Positions 1 through 7,310 of a stretch of 64,000 nt of DNA are shown piece by piece. The notes under the pieces are model-generated. The model was not told where the DNA came from and did not search any database. It was given only the letters and a program-made list of their open reading frames with translations. The first letter of the stretch is position 1. Each line of letters begins with the position of its first letter. This DNA comes from an uncultured Vampirovibrio sp. (lineage in GTDB: Bacteria > Cyanobacteriota > Vampirovibrionia > Gastranaerophilales > Gastranaerophilaceae): the NCBI GenBank assembly GCA_910577395.1, contig CAJTLG010000008.1, positions 1-64,000 of the forward strand, in the 5' to 3' direction. Made by a program: the position numbers and the translations under genes.

Positions 1-1
1 T

Positions 2-40
2 GGTATGGTTATTATTGAATATACTGTACAGCCGAGGTAG
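2..40 (+). CDS. Possible 3' end of a gene cut by the window edge
   Basis: Frame 2 is open from the window edge to a TAG at 38-40 and reads GMVIIEYTVQPR. Frame 3 is also open, to about base 50. A plus-strand terminator follows at 74-112, so a plus-strand gene ending here is plausible. Too short to assign a function. Confidence 0.2.
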   Translation, partial: GMVIIEYTVQPR

Positions 41-73
41 GAGATTTTAGATAAACAATTGAACAACTTTCTT

Positions 74-112
74 GGGTATTGATTTTTGTAACCTTATCAA
101 TACCCTTTTTTT
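74..112 (+). terminator. Rho-independent terminator
   Basis: Perfect 10-bp stem GGGTATTGAT (74-83) / ATCAATACCC (96-105) with a 12-nt loop, followed by seven T residues. It would end the transcript entering from the left. It also lies just past the stop of the minus-strand gene 111-290. Confidence 0.8.
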
Positions 113-290
113 ATACTAAATTAATAATTTCGGTTGTAATTTGGATTAGGCTTTTTGCAAGCTCTTCCGCTTTTTGTTTTTTCTTTTTGCCTTTAACAAA
201 TGTGGGGAGAATTTTGTCAAAATTAGCCAAAGAATCGAATTTTAGTGTAAGCGGTGTATCTTCAATTGAAATTTCAAAATGTAGTTTCAT
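111..290 (-). CDS. Small lysine-rich hypothetical protein (59 aa)
   Basis: Reads MKLHFEISIEDTPLTLKF at the N-terminus, then a KGKKKKQKAEELAK basic patch and a helical, hydrophobic C-terminus. The ATG at 290 has an AAAGGAAA ribosome-binding site about 6 nt upstream, and the stop sits against the bidirectional hairpin at 74-112. The longer plus-strand ORF across the same bases is Phe/Ser/Cys-rich and lacks such signals. The gene is divergent from the XRE regulator at 377 and shares an 86-nt intergenic region with it, an arrangement seen again at 59767-60293. I do not recognise the family; an accessory or TA-like partner of the regulator is only a guess. Confidence 0.6.
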   Translation of the reverse strand: MKLHFEISIEDTPLTLKFDSLANFDKILPTFVKGKKKKQKAEELAKSLIQITTEIINLV

Positions 291-376
291 AATGTTTTCC
301 TTTCTTTATTATGTATGTATAAATGCAATGTATTAGTACATTGATTTAATTTTTATTATAGATAATCATTGTATTA
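291..376. promoter_or_regulatory. Divergent promoter region between small gene and XRE regulator
   Basis: AT-rich intergenic region. On the plus strand there is TTGATT (341-346) and GATAAT (361-366), but the spacing is short, so the exact promoter is uncertain. Divergent placement suggests that the XRE protein autoregulates here (inference). Confidence 0.4.
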
Positions 377-610
377 ATGCAACAGTTTGATTTAAGAGAT
401 TATATAAAGCTTAAAAGGACACAGCTTGGATACAAGATGAATCGTTTTGCAATAGAAAATGATATTGAGCAAAGCGTTTTAAGTCGTCTTGAAAACAAGA
501 AGTTTGATATAAAATACCCCGTTTTAGAAAAAATTGCACGGGGTTTTAATATGACACCCGGGGAGTTTTTGCTTGAGTATGAAGAATATCTGAGAAATTT
601 GCAGGCTTGA
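377..610 (+). CDS. XRE-family HTH transcriptional regulator
   Basis: 77 aa and almost entirely one Cro/C1-type helix-turn-helix: RDYIKLKRTQLGYKMNRFA (about residues 7-25), recognition helix region EQSVLSRLENKKF, then VLEKIARGFNMTPGEFL. No effector or dimerisation domain is visible. The start ATG has no clear SD. It is divergent from the 59-aa gene at 111-290, and its 3' end overlaps the -35 of the antisense-RNA promoter at 607. Small stand-alone XRE proteins usually repress their own divergent neighbour. That role is inferred here. Confidence 0.85.
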   Translation: MQQFDLRDYIKLKRTQLGYKMNRFAIENDIEQSVLSRLENKKFDIKYPVLEKIARGFNMTPGEFLLEYEEYLRNLQA

Positions 611-634
611 AAAATAGGGAAGTTAAGTTATAAT
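607..634 (+). promoter_or_regulatory. Sigma70-type promoter of candidate antisense RNA
   Basis: TTGAAA (607-612), 16-nt spacer, TATAAT (629-634). Predicted start near 641. No protein-coding ORF follows before the terminator at 711-749, which fits a small RNA. Confidence 0.65.
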
Positions 635-697
635 TATGTATGTAGGGAAAGAACCCCAAAAGGAGCAATCTCTTGAGGTTCTTCTTAACTCCCTATT
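608..697 (-). terminator. Long inverted repeat, likely 3' end of the toxin mRNA
   Basis: AATAGGGAAGTTAAG (613-627) pairs with CTTAACTCCCTATT (684-697) with one bulged base. An inner hairpin AAGAACC/GGTTCTT (649-655 / 677-683) fills the loop. Read on the minus strand, the outer stem is followed by TTTTTC, as in an intrinsic terminator. The stop codon of the 24-aa peptide lies inside the stem. Confidence 0.55.
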
Positions 698-749
698 TAG
701 CAATTATGAGCGCTATTATTATCAATAAGATAAGCAATAGCGTTTTTTT
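641..749 (+). ncRNA. Candidate antisense RNA (type I antitoxin)
   Basis: Predicted RNA of about 109 nt between the promoter at 607-634 and the terminator at 711-749. It is fully complementary to the 3' part of the minus-strand transcript that encodes the 24-aa hydrophobic peptide, including most of its ORF. It contains the hairpin 649-683. Convergent, overlapping toxin and antisense RNAs are the layout of TxpA/RatA-like and Fst-like type I systems. The RNA has not been observed; it is inferred from its signals. Confidence 0.55.
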
Positions 750-767
750 AGTTATTCTGAATTGCAT
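693..767 (-). CDS. Putative type I toxin, 24-aa hydrophobic peptide
   Basis: Begins MQFRITKK, followed by a run of about 15 Leu/Ile/Ala residues and a terminal Lys. This is a single membrane-spanning helix with a positive N-terminus. The ATG (767-765) is preceded by AAAGGAGGTAAA, the strongest Shine-Dalgarno seen in this window. An extended -10 lies at 852-844, a structured 3' end at 608-697, and a plus-strand promoter and terminator produce an antisense RNA across the ORF. Size, charge pattern and context match type I toxins such as Ibs or TxpA/Fst in general form, but I see no sequence match to a named family. Toxicity is inferred. Confidence 0.6.
   Translation of the reverse strand: MQFRITKKTLLLILLIIIALIIAK
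711..749 (+). terminator. Rho-independent terminator of antisense RNA
   Basis: Stem CGCTATT (711-717) / AATAGCG (736-742) followed by T7 (743-749). The same bases encode the hydrophobic core of the 24-aa peptide on the other strand. Confidence 0.7.
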
Positions 768-843
768 TTTACCTCCTTTCCGGTTATTTCTCTTAACAAG
801 TATGTGCCGGTGGAGATAAGCAGGAGCTTACCCTTATTAATTA

Positions 844-852
844 ATTGTATCA
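844..852 (-). promoter_or_regulatory. Extended -10 promoter of the 24-aa peptide gene
   Basis: TGATACAAT on the minus strand matches TG-N-TATAAT in 8 of 9 positions. The -35 is poor. Predicted start near 837 gives a leader of about 70 nt before the ATG at 767. Confidence 0.5.
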
Positions 853-897
853 AACAGAGTTTTGCAAGTCATCTTTTTAATACTTAATCTATCCCTA

Positions 898-926
898 TTG
901 CAAAAGCTGATGAAACAAGGTACAAT
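898..926 (+). promoter_or_regulatory. Sigma70-type promoter of the zinc-ribbon gene
   Basis: TTGCAA (898-903), 17-nt spacer, TACAAT (921-926). The start near 933 gives a leader of about 70 nt with a small GGCA/TGCC hairpin and a strong AAAGGAGA site before the ATG at 1004. Confidence 0.75.
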
Positions 927-1003
927 GTTTTTATTCAGCCTGTCCAAGGCACAAAATGCCCTAAGCGGTTGAAATATTTACAAACCAAAGGAGAGTATAA
1001 ACA

Positions 1004-1279
1004 ATGTACCAAGACGAAACCCTAAAATGCGAAGATTGTGGGCAAGATTTTGTGTTCACAGTAGGGGAGCAAGAATTTTACGCTGAAAAGGGACTGGTAA
1101 ACAAGCCAAAAAGATGCCCGGAATGCAGAAAAGAAAGACGCCAAAAAAATTCAAGAAAGAAAATGTATGATGCAGTTTGTTCTGAATGCGGCGCCGAAAC
1201 AAAAGTTCCTTTTAAGCCTATTGAAGGAAAAGAAATATACTGCAAAGAATGCTATCTAAAAAGACAAGCAGCTGTATAA
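1004..1279 (+). CDS. Tandem zinc-ribbon protein (zf-trcl-like)
   Basis: 91 aa with two CxxC pairs in the first ribbon (C9/C12 and C38/C41) and two in the second (C59/C62 and C80/C83). The first half, with KCEDCGQDFVFTVGEQEFY and RCPECRKERR, matches the probable zinc-binding domain common in cyanobacteria and other phyla. The second half resembles CxxC-CxxC ribbons found in the same family. A nucleic-acid-binding role is likely from the basic RKERRQKNSRKK linker but is not proven. The gene is monocistronic, with its own promoter (898-926) and terminator (1303-1335). Confidence 0.85.
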   Translation: MYQDETLKCEDCGQDFVFTVGEQEFYAEKGLVNKPKRCPECRKERRQKNSRKKMYDAVCSECGAETKVPFKPIEGKEIYCKECYLKRQAAV

Positions 1280-1302
1280 ATTAAATAATTAAATACTTGT
1301 TT

Positions 1303-1335
1303 AAACCGCCTGATGAATACGTCCGGCGGTTTTTT
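1303..1335 (+). terminator. Rho-independent terminator
   Basis: AACCGCC (1304-1310) pairs with GGCGGTT (1325-1331), followed by a T run. It ends the zinc-ribbon transcript. Confidence 0.85.
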
Positions 1336-1359
1336 AATGTTATACAATCATTAAGATAT

Positions 1360-1388
1360 TTGCCACCTTTGTTATGAAAAAATATAAT
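1360..1388 (+). promoter_or_regulatory. Sigma70-type promoter of glgC
   Basis: TTGCCA (1360-1365), 17-nt spacer, TATAAT (1383-1388). Start near 1395. The SD AAAAGG lies about 8 nt before the ATG at 1417. Confidence 0.75.
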
Positions 1389-1416
1389 TGATGTATAGAT
1401 TTTAAAAGGTATTTCA

Positions 1417-2655
1417 ATGTTTAGAGATAAAGTTCTTACAATGATTTTAGCCGGCGGGCAAGGAAAAAGGCTGTATCCTTTGACCAGAGATAGAGCAAAG
1501 CCTGCGGTTCCTTTTGGCGGCAGATACCGTATTATAGATTTTGTATTGAATAATTTTGTAAATTCAGGGTTTTATAAAATTAAGGTTTTAACGCAATATA
1601 AATCAGATTCCCTAAATAAACACATATCAAGGGGTTGGAACCTTTCAGCATCTGTCGGGCAATATGTGGATTGTGTGCCGGCACAGATGAGAACGGACGG
1701 TAACTGGTATAAAGGCACTGCGGATGCGATTTTTCAGAATATTAACCAGATAACGGACGGCAATTATACAAATATTTGTGTTTTTGGCGGTGACCATATC
1801 TATAAAATGGATGTACGGCAGATGTTAAATTATCATGTTGAAAAAGATGCGGATTTAACTATTGCTGCTATTCCTATCCCTATAGAGCTTGCAGGTGAAT
1901 ACGGGATAATAGAGGTGGATGAAAGCTGGCGTTTAACAGGTTTTATAGAAAAACCGACCGTAAGACCAAAACATATCCCTGGCAGAGAGGATATGTGCCT
2001 TGCATCAATGGGTAATTATATCTTTAAATCGGATGTTTTAATTAATGAGGTTGCAAATGATTCTAAGGATATGAATTCTTCTCATGATTTTGGTAAAAAT
2101 GTAATACCTAAAATGCTCTATAGCGGCAAAAGAGTATATATTTATGATTTTGCAGGAAATGAGTTTCCCGGGATGACCCCTTCAGAAAAAGGTTATTGGA
2201 GGGATGTGGGGAACGTGGATAGTTATTTTCAGGCCAATATGGATTTATTAGACTATAATCCTGAATTGAATTTGTATTCAAAAGATTGGCCTCTAAGAAC
2301 ATTTAACTATAATTTTCCGCCTGCAAAATTTATCTGGGATGAAGATAAAAGGGTGGGCGTAGCCAAGAATTCCCTTGTATCTGAAGGCTGCATCATAAGC
2401 GGGGGTTCGCTTTCAAGGTGCGTACTTTCGCCAAAGGTGCATATAAATAGTTTTTGCAGTATTTCAAACTCCATACTGCTTGAAAATGTCACAGTGGGGC
2501 GGCATTCAAGGATTAATCGTGCAATTATAGATAAAAATGTTGAAATTCCGCCTTATACAGAAATTGGATATAACCATGATGATGACAGGAAAAGAGGCTT
2601 TTTTGTATCTGATAATGGTATAACGGTTGTGCCCAAAGATGCTATAGTGGATTAA
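1417..2655 (+). CDS. glgC: Glucose-1-phosphate adenylyltransferase
   Basis: 412 aa, the normal length for bacterial ADP-glucose pyrophosphorylase, which makes ADP-glucose from glucose-1-phosphate and ATP for glycogen synthesis. The N-terminal nucleotidyltransferase signature LAGGQGKRLYPLTRDRAKPA and the VPFGGRYRIIDF segment are present, as is GGDHIYKMD. The C-terminus from about residue 300 is a left-handed beta-helix. It has its own promoter (1360-1388) and is not linked to glgA, which lies at 47972-49405. It converges on murI with only 2 nt between stop codons and no evident terminator. Confidence 0.97.
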   Translation: MFRDKVLTMILAGGQGKRLYPLTRDRAKPAVPFGGRYRIIDFVLNNFVNSGFYKIKVLTQYKSDSLNKHISRGWNLSASVGQYVDCVPAQMRTDGNWYKGTADAIFQNINQITDGNYTNICVFGGDHIYKMDVRQMLNYHVEKDADLTIAAIPIPIELAGEYGIIEVDESWRLTGFIEKPTVRPKHIPGREDMCLASMGNYIFKSDVLINEVANDSKDMNSSHDFGKNVIPKMLYSGKRVYIYDFAGNEFPGMTPSEKGYWRDVGNVDSYFQANMDLLDYNPELNLYSKDWPLRTFNYNFPPAKFIWDEDKRVGVAKNSLVSEGCIISGGSLSRCVLSPKVHINSFCSISNSILLENVTVGRHSRINRAIIDKNVEIPPYTEIGYNHDDDRKRGFFVSDNGITVVPKDAIVD

Positions 2656-2657
2656 AA

Positions 2658-3437
2658 CTACACCCTTGCAAATTCAATAAGTTCTGCGGGTTCTTTAATA
2701 TCAAAGAATAAAGAACCGCTTTGTTGAAAGTTTTCAGGGTTTGATGATACGTAAAATCTATAAGTAGAATTGTTTTTTTGCGCGCCGATATTTGTCAGTT
2801 CATTTTTTATGGCTTTTATAAGATAGTTTGCAGGGTCTATAAATTCAATATCCGGGGCAAATTTTGTTAATATCGGTACAAGGTATGGAAAATGTGTGCA
2901 CCCCAAAATTACTTTTTTGCAGGCTGACTGTTTCAAAAATTCAGCTTTATTTTTTATATATTCTATACTTGAAGCATCATTGTATAATCTTTTTTCAACT
3001 ATTTCTACAAATTTTTGACATTCAAGTTCCACAATTTTTGCACTGCTGTTGTATTTTAAAATTTCTTTAGTGTAGGCGTGACTTTTTGCCGTTGCGTTTG
3101 TTGAAATAACACCTATAGTATTATTTTCATTTTTAAAATATGGTGCCGCATTTTGAATTAACGGGCAGATTTTAATTTTATTTGAAAATTCTTTGTTAAG
3201 TTCTTCATATACAAGAGCAGAGCTTGTATTGCACGCCATAATTGCAATATCAACATGTTTATCAATGAAAAAGCGCATAATATCATGCGTATAACTTAAA
3301 ATTTGTTCTTTTGTTTTGGTGCCGTAGGGGACATTTTTTGTGTCACCAAAATATATAAAATCTTCGTTAATATTATTTTGTACTATTGCCTTTAATACGC
3401 TTAACCCGCCAACGCCTGAATCAAACAAACCTATCAT
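2658..3437 (-). CDS. murI: Glutamate racemase
   Basis: 259 aa cytoplasmic enzyme that makes D-glutamate for peptidoglycan. The glycine-rich start IGLFDSGVGGLSVLKAI is classic. The two catalytic cysteines are visible at C69 (ACNTSSA) and C180 (LGCTHFPYL). GDTKNVPYGTK is also conserved. The start codon overlaps the stop of the upstream amidase gene by 4 nt (3434-3437), so the two cell-wall genes are translationally coupled. Confidence 0.97.
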   Translation of the reverse strand: MIGLFDSGVGGLSVLKAIVQNNINEDFIYFGDTKNVPYGTKTKEQILSYTHDIMRFFIDKHVDIAIMACNTSSALVYEELNKEFSNKIKICPLIQNAAPYFKNENNTIGVISTNATAKSHAYTKEILKYNSSAKIVELECQKFVEIVEKRLYNDASSIEYIKNKAEFLKQSACKKVILGCTHFPYLVPILTKFAPDIEFIDPANYLIKAIKNELTNIGAQKNNSTYRFYVSSNPENFQQSGSLFFDIKEPAELIEFARV

Positions 3438-5455
3438 TTCTTTTGTCCTTTGTTTTTAAGATAATTCATAATACCTTCTGATATAGCTTTTGCAATTTCA
3501 AGTTGTCTTTTTTGAGTGATTATCGCTTTTCTTTCATTTTCGTTTGAAATAAAACCTATTTCAACAAGAATTGCCGGCGCTTCAGTATGATTTATAACAT
3601 AAAACTGTGACTTAAACAAACCTCTGTCTTTAGTTTTCCACTTGTTAAAATTCTTTGCAAGGTTTGTATGCACCGTATTTGCATAATCTTTGCTGTCAGC
3701 TTTCCACCAGTGTGTTTCAACCCCGTATATCGCATCATTTACACTTGAATTAACGTGGATACTTACAAATACATCAGGTCTTGTGTCATTTGAAATATCA
3801 CATCTTTCTTGTAATGATACAGTTTTATCTTTTTCAAGAGTCATTGTTGTTTGAACATCTTTGTTTTTAAGATTTTTTTCAACCATTTTAGCTATAGCTA
3901 ATGTTATATTTTTTTCATAAATTCCATCCCGTGTGGCACCCACATCGCTGCCGCCGTGGCCCGCATCAATTACCACTTTATAGAGATTTGATATTGTTTG
4001 CTCTTTGCCTTTTGAAATTACCTGCTCTTTTTCTTTTGGTGGTTCTTTAGTTTTTATTACTGTTTGAATAGTTTTAGCATCAGCGGATGCTTTGGTTTGA
4101 ATATTTAGTGTATTTTCGCTTACGGGTAATACTATTCTTAATTTATCAAGAGCTATTTTTATTGTTTTAGCTTCGGGGTAAAGTTTTATAAGTTCTTCGT
4201 TTGCACCTGCCGCAAAAGAATTTACATTATTAAAATCAAGGTACAGGTTACGGTTTTCTTCAAATACTGAAAATGCTGCAGGGTTTGAAAAAGTAAATTC
4301 AAGAGTATTTGTTTCTATGCCTTTACTGTTGTCTTTAAAGCCCCTAACGGTTTTTATAATGCTTTGGGTTTCTGTAATTTTAGCGTTTATTACATCTTGT
4401 CGTTTTGCGATAAAAATATTTTGCAAATCAGGAGAGATAACCACTCTGTAATTTTTAGCATCAGCCCCTTGTATTACAAGACGGGCTACATTTGCAGAAT
4501 TTTGTCCGAGTTTTAATGTTTCACCTGAATTTTCTCCGAATGTTATTGTTCTGTTTCTTAAAGAACGGCTTAACACGGTATCATCTAAATCTATCACCAT
4601 TCTGTTTGGGTTTTCAAGGAAAAATACAGGCTTTAAGCTTAAAAATCCTGCCCCTTTAACCATAATGCCGTTTTGCATCTTTGAAACTGATGATAAATAA
4701 AATTTGGATTGCAATTTATATTCTTTTTCAGGAACTATTTGTTCGTTATTTTTTTCAAACATTTGGTTTAATTGAGTGCTATTATCCAAGGTATTTTCCT
4801 GGCCAATTGCGTTATTATCCGAAAGGACGGATGTTGTATTTTCAAAAAATACCGTTCTTTTGCTATCTTCAGTATTTGAATAAATTATCTGGTTTTTATC
4901 AGCATTGTTTATGGGAACATTTAGGGAGTTTGCATATCTTATTGCAACCGTTTTATTATTTGCAAGCACATTAAAGTTGCTTGTTATAATATCACCGGCT
5001 TTATAGTTAAAAACTATTCTTACAATGTTTGGATTTAGTGAAAATTGAGAAATTTTAACGCTTTTTAAAACGGAATTTTTAAGCTCATAGTTTTTTGAAG
5101 AGCCCGCAAGTATAGCGTTTGTTATATCAACGTAGGCACGTGCCGGGTCTTTTAAAAATCCTTTTGTTATATAATTATGAATTTGTATACCGTCAGTCTC
5201 TTCATTTGAAGTTTCTTCGGTTTTATCAGGCGGAAGGTTGATTTGTCCCTGTGAATTTATTAGTACTAAATTGTCTGAATTATCAAATTTTAAATCAATA
5301 ATTTTTATTGGAGGGACAGGTTTATAAACACTGACCGCTGCAGGAGCTGTTGGTGCAATTTCTTCAGCAGCAAAAGCTTTTGATATACCAAATAACGGTG
5401 CAAAAAGCACCATAAATAATAGTAATGCTAATGCTAGTATGTGATTTCGTGGCAT
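3434..5455 (-). CDS. AMIN-domain N-acetylmuramoyl-L-alanine amidase
   Basis: About 673 aa, exported. N-terminal signal peptide MPRNHILALALLLFMVLFA with a likely cut after KAFA. The middle carries beta-rich AMIN-type regions (YVDITNAILAGSSKN, MVIDLDDTVL, LYLDFNNV) that anchor amidases to the envelope. The C-terminal Amidase_3 zinc domain has VIDAGHGGSDVGA, YEKNITL, VSIHVNSS and ILVEIGFISN, covering the His-Glu-His metal site and the catalytic Glu. It cleaves the peptide stem from MurNAc during cell separation. Coupled to murI downstream. The start is uncertain: a GTG at 5473 is also in frame, and the only AAGG-like site lies at that GTG, 15 nt before the ATG. Confidence 0.93.
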   Translation of the reverse strand: MPRNHILALALLLFMVLFAPLFGISKAFAAEEIAPTAPAAVSVYKPVPPIKIIDLKFDNSDNLVLINSQGQINLPPDKTEETSNEETDGIQIHNYITKGFLKDPARAYVDITNAILAGSSKNYELKNSVLKSVKISQFSLNPNIVRIVFNYKAGDIITSNFNVLANNKTVAIRYANSLNVPINNADKNQIIYSNTEDSKRTVFFENTTSVLSDNNAIGQENTLDNSTQLNQMFEKNNEQIVPEKEYKLQSKFYLSSVSKMQNGIMVKGAGFLSLKPVFFLENPNRMVIDLDDTVLSRSLRNRTITFGENSGETLKLGQNSANVARLVIQGADAKNYRVVISPDLQNIFIAKRQDVINAKITETQSIIKTVRGFKDNSKGIETNTLEFTFSNPAAFSVFEENRNLYLDFNNVNSFAAGANEELIKLYPEAKTIKIALDKLRIVLPVSENTLNIQTKASADAKTIQTVIKTKEPPKEKEQVISKGKEQTISNLYKVVIDAGHGGSDVGATRDGIYEKNITLAIAKMVEKNLKNKDVQTTMTLEKDKTVSLQERCDISNDTRPDVFVSIHVNSSVNDAIYGVETHWWKADSKDYANTVHTNLAKNFNKWKTKDRGLFKSQFYVINHTEAPAILVEIGFISNENERKAIITQKRQLEIAKAISEGIMNYLKNKGQKK

Positions 5456-5604
5456 AACAAGAAAATAATACACCTTAAATGTGTTTCGGGCTAGTTTATA
5501 AATTTATAGAAATATTAAGTAAAGTTGTGTAAATGCAAAATTTGCCTAGTTAAACAACGGGCATGGTCAATTGTAAAAAAATCGTTACCATAAAGTGCTT
5601 GAAT

Positions 5605-5857
5605 GGCATGGAGGATTGTTATTAACTAAGACCATAGTCAAGGAGAGTTAAGAAAAGCAAAAAAGAGGATATTCTGAAAGGAGTGATGGCTGGACATTAC
5701 GGGGTGAAACCGTCGTTTTGCCAATGTGAGATATAAAAGAGGAATGAAGAAAAAGATTTATTAACACTTAATTAAAGAATTTTAAAGTAACGGCAGTGGC
5801 TGCCAGACTTAACGGAGTGAGAGAAAAAGACACCTTATTAATATAAGGTGTCTTTTA
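5605..5857 (+). ncRNA. Candidate structured non-coding RNA, family unknown
   Basis: This roughly 500-nt gap between the divergent amidase and secD genes has no convincing ORF but several nested helices. TTAACT/AGTTAA (5622-5627 / 5646-5651) encloses GAC-CATA-GTC. ACATT/AATGT (5694-5698 / 5723-5727) encloses ACGG/CCGT (5699-5702 / 5710-5713). GGCAG-TGG-CTGCC spans 5792-5804, and an intrinsic terminator lies at 5825-5857. CTTAAC (5808-5813) could instead pair with GTTAAG (5647-5652). I tested it by eye for RNase P, tmRNA, SRP RNA and T-box signatures and none fits. 6S RNA cannot be excluded. The 5' end is a guess. Confidence 0.5.
5825..5857 (+). terminator. Rho-independent terminator of the RNA candidate
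   Basis: AGACACCTTA (5828-5837) pairs with TAAGGTGTCT (5844-5853), extended by AAA/TTT and followed by T residues. No ORF ends nearby, so it most likely ends a non-coding transcript. Confidence 0.8.
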
Positions 5858-5905
5858 TGTTGTTTGGTATTAGTTATGAAAGGCTATTTTTAATATTTAC
5901 TTAAC

Positions 5906-5934
5906 TTGATTTTGTTTTTTTGTTAAAATATGAA
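5906..5934 (+). promoter_or_regulatory. Possible secD promoter
   Basis: TTGATT (5906-5911), 17-nt spacer, TATGAA (5929-5934). It follows the terminator at 5825-5857, so secDF seems to be transcribed independently of the RNA candidate. Confidence 0.45.
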
Positions 5935-5970
5935 ACAGATAATGAGAGAGTAATTGAATAGGAAAAATAA

Positions 5971-7284
5971 ATGAAAAATAAAATCATTCTCTTTTGGGTA
6001 ATTGTAGCAATAGTTATAGCATCGCTTTTTGTAATATGGAAAAAACCAACCTCTCTTGGTTTGGATTTAGTCGGCGGTTCAAGGCTTATGCTTGAAGCCC
6101 AAACATCAGAGGCGGTTACAAAAATTACACCGGAGGTTATGGACAGTCTTCAATACGCTATTGAAAACCGTGTAAATGCTATGGGCGTAGGCGAAACTGT
6201 TGTTCAAAAAGTTGGTGAAGACAGACTTTTAATTGAAATTCCGAATATAACAGATACTAATAAAGCCAAAACCTTCCTTGGCGAAACGGCTGAGCTTGAG
6301 TTTAAAGAACCCGCAGGGACTGATGCAAACGGTGAACAGATTTGGAAATCAACAGGCCTTAGTGGAAAAGATTTGAAGAAATCTTCTGTTGCCACATCTC
6401 AAACCGGGGAATGGATTGTATCTTTAGAATTCAATATGGACGGTGCAAAGAAATTTGGCAACCTTACAAGGAGACTTGTCGGGCAGCAAATGGCAATTTT
6501 CTTTAACGGAAAATTATACTCTGCACCAAGAATTAATGAAGAAATCACAGGCGGAAACGCACAAATCACAGGCGGCGGCAATAATGGCTTTGAATATAAA
6601 CAGGCAAAAGAAATGGTTGATTTATTAAACGCCGGAGCACTGCCTATTGGGGCCGAGATTATTGAAGAAAATTCAATTGGGCCCACCCTTGGTGCCGACA
6701 GTATTCAAAAATCTAAATTTGCAGGGCTTATTGGGCTTTCCCTCGTTATGGTATTTATGATTTTATACTACAGATTGCCCGGCATTATTGCGTGTGTTGC
6801 GCTTTGCATATATAGTGTGATTGTTTTTGCAATATTTAAATTAATCCCCGTAACACTTACTCTTGCAGGTATTGCAGGCTTCATTTTAAGTATAGGTATG
6901 GCAGTTGATGCTAATATTTTGATATTTGAACGTACCAAAGAAGAGCTCAAGGCGGGTAGAAGCTTGTTTACCGCTATTAATTCAGGCTTTGACAGGGCAT
7001 TTACAAGTATTTTTGATTCAAATATGACAACAATCATTACCTGTGTAATTTTGTATGTGCTTGGAACAAGCATTGTTAAAGGCTTTGCACTTACTCTTGC
7101 AATCGGTGTTCTTGTTAGTATGTTCTCTGCAATTACCGTTACAAAAAACTTTATGCACCTTATGTTTGGCACGGGTGAATTAAAACATCCGGCACTTTTT
7201 GGATTAAAACAGTCTGATATTCAAAATGCATTCAGTGCAACAGAAACGAGAAAAGAAAAAGCAAAATTCGGCGTATTGGATTAA
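5971..7284 (+). CDS. secD: Protein translocase subunit SecD
   Basis: 437 aa inner-membrane protein that uses the proton motive force to help SecYEG release exported proteins. TM1 is at about residues 5-23, followed by the signature LGLDLVGGSRLMLEA. The large P1 periplasmic domain follows, then GAEIIEENSIGPTLGADSI and five C-terminal TM segments with GIAGFILSIGMAVDANILIFER. It is shorter than E. coli SecD (about 615 aa) but normal for compact SecD proteins. The SD AGGAAAAATAA precedes the ATG. secF follows after 26 nt. Confidence 0.96.
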   Translation: MKNKIILFWVIVAIVIASLFVIWKKPTSLGLDLVGGSRLMLEAQTSEAVTKITPEVMDSLQYAIENRVNAMGVGETVVQKVGEDRLLIEIPNITDTNKAKTFLGETAELEFKEPAGTDANGEQIWKSTGLSGKDLKKSSVATSQTGEWIVSLEFNMDGAKKFGNLTRRLVGQQMAIFFNGKLYSAPRINEEITGGNAQITGGGNNGFEYKQAKEMVDLLNAGALPIGAEIIEENSIGPTLGADSIQKSKFAGLIGLSLVMVFMILYYRLPGIIACVALCIYSVIVFAIFKLIPVTLTLAGIAGFILSIGMAVDANILIFERTKEELKAGRSLFTAINSGFDRAFTSIFDSNMTTIITCVILYVLGTSIVKGFALTLAIGVLVSMFSAITVTKNFMHLMFGTGELKHPALFGLKQSDIQNAFSATETRKEKAKFGVLD

Positions 7285-7310
7285 AAATATAAATTGGAGA
7301 AATATATAAA

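Noticed and set aside
79..336. Plus-strand ORF of 85 codons
   Set aside because: It is Phe/Ser/Ile-rich, has no SD, and lies opposite the 59-aa gene that has a good SD and terminator.
5694..5727. T-box-like GGGTGAAACC in the RNA candidate
   Set aside because: It lacks the UGGN that pairs with the tRNA end, there is no specifier loop, and the downstream gene is secD.
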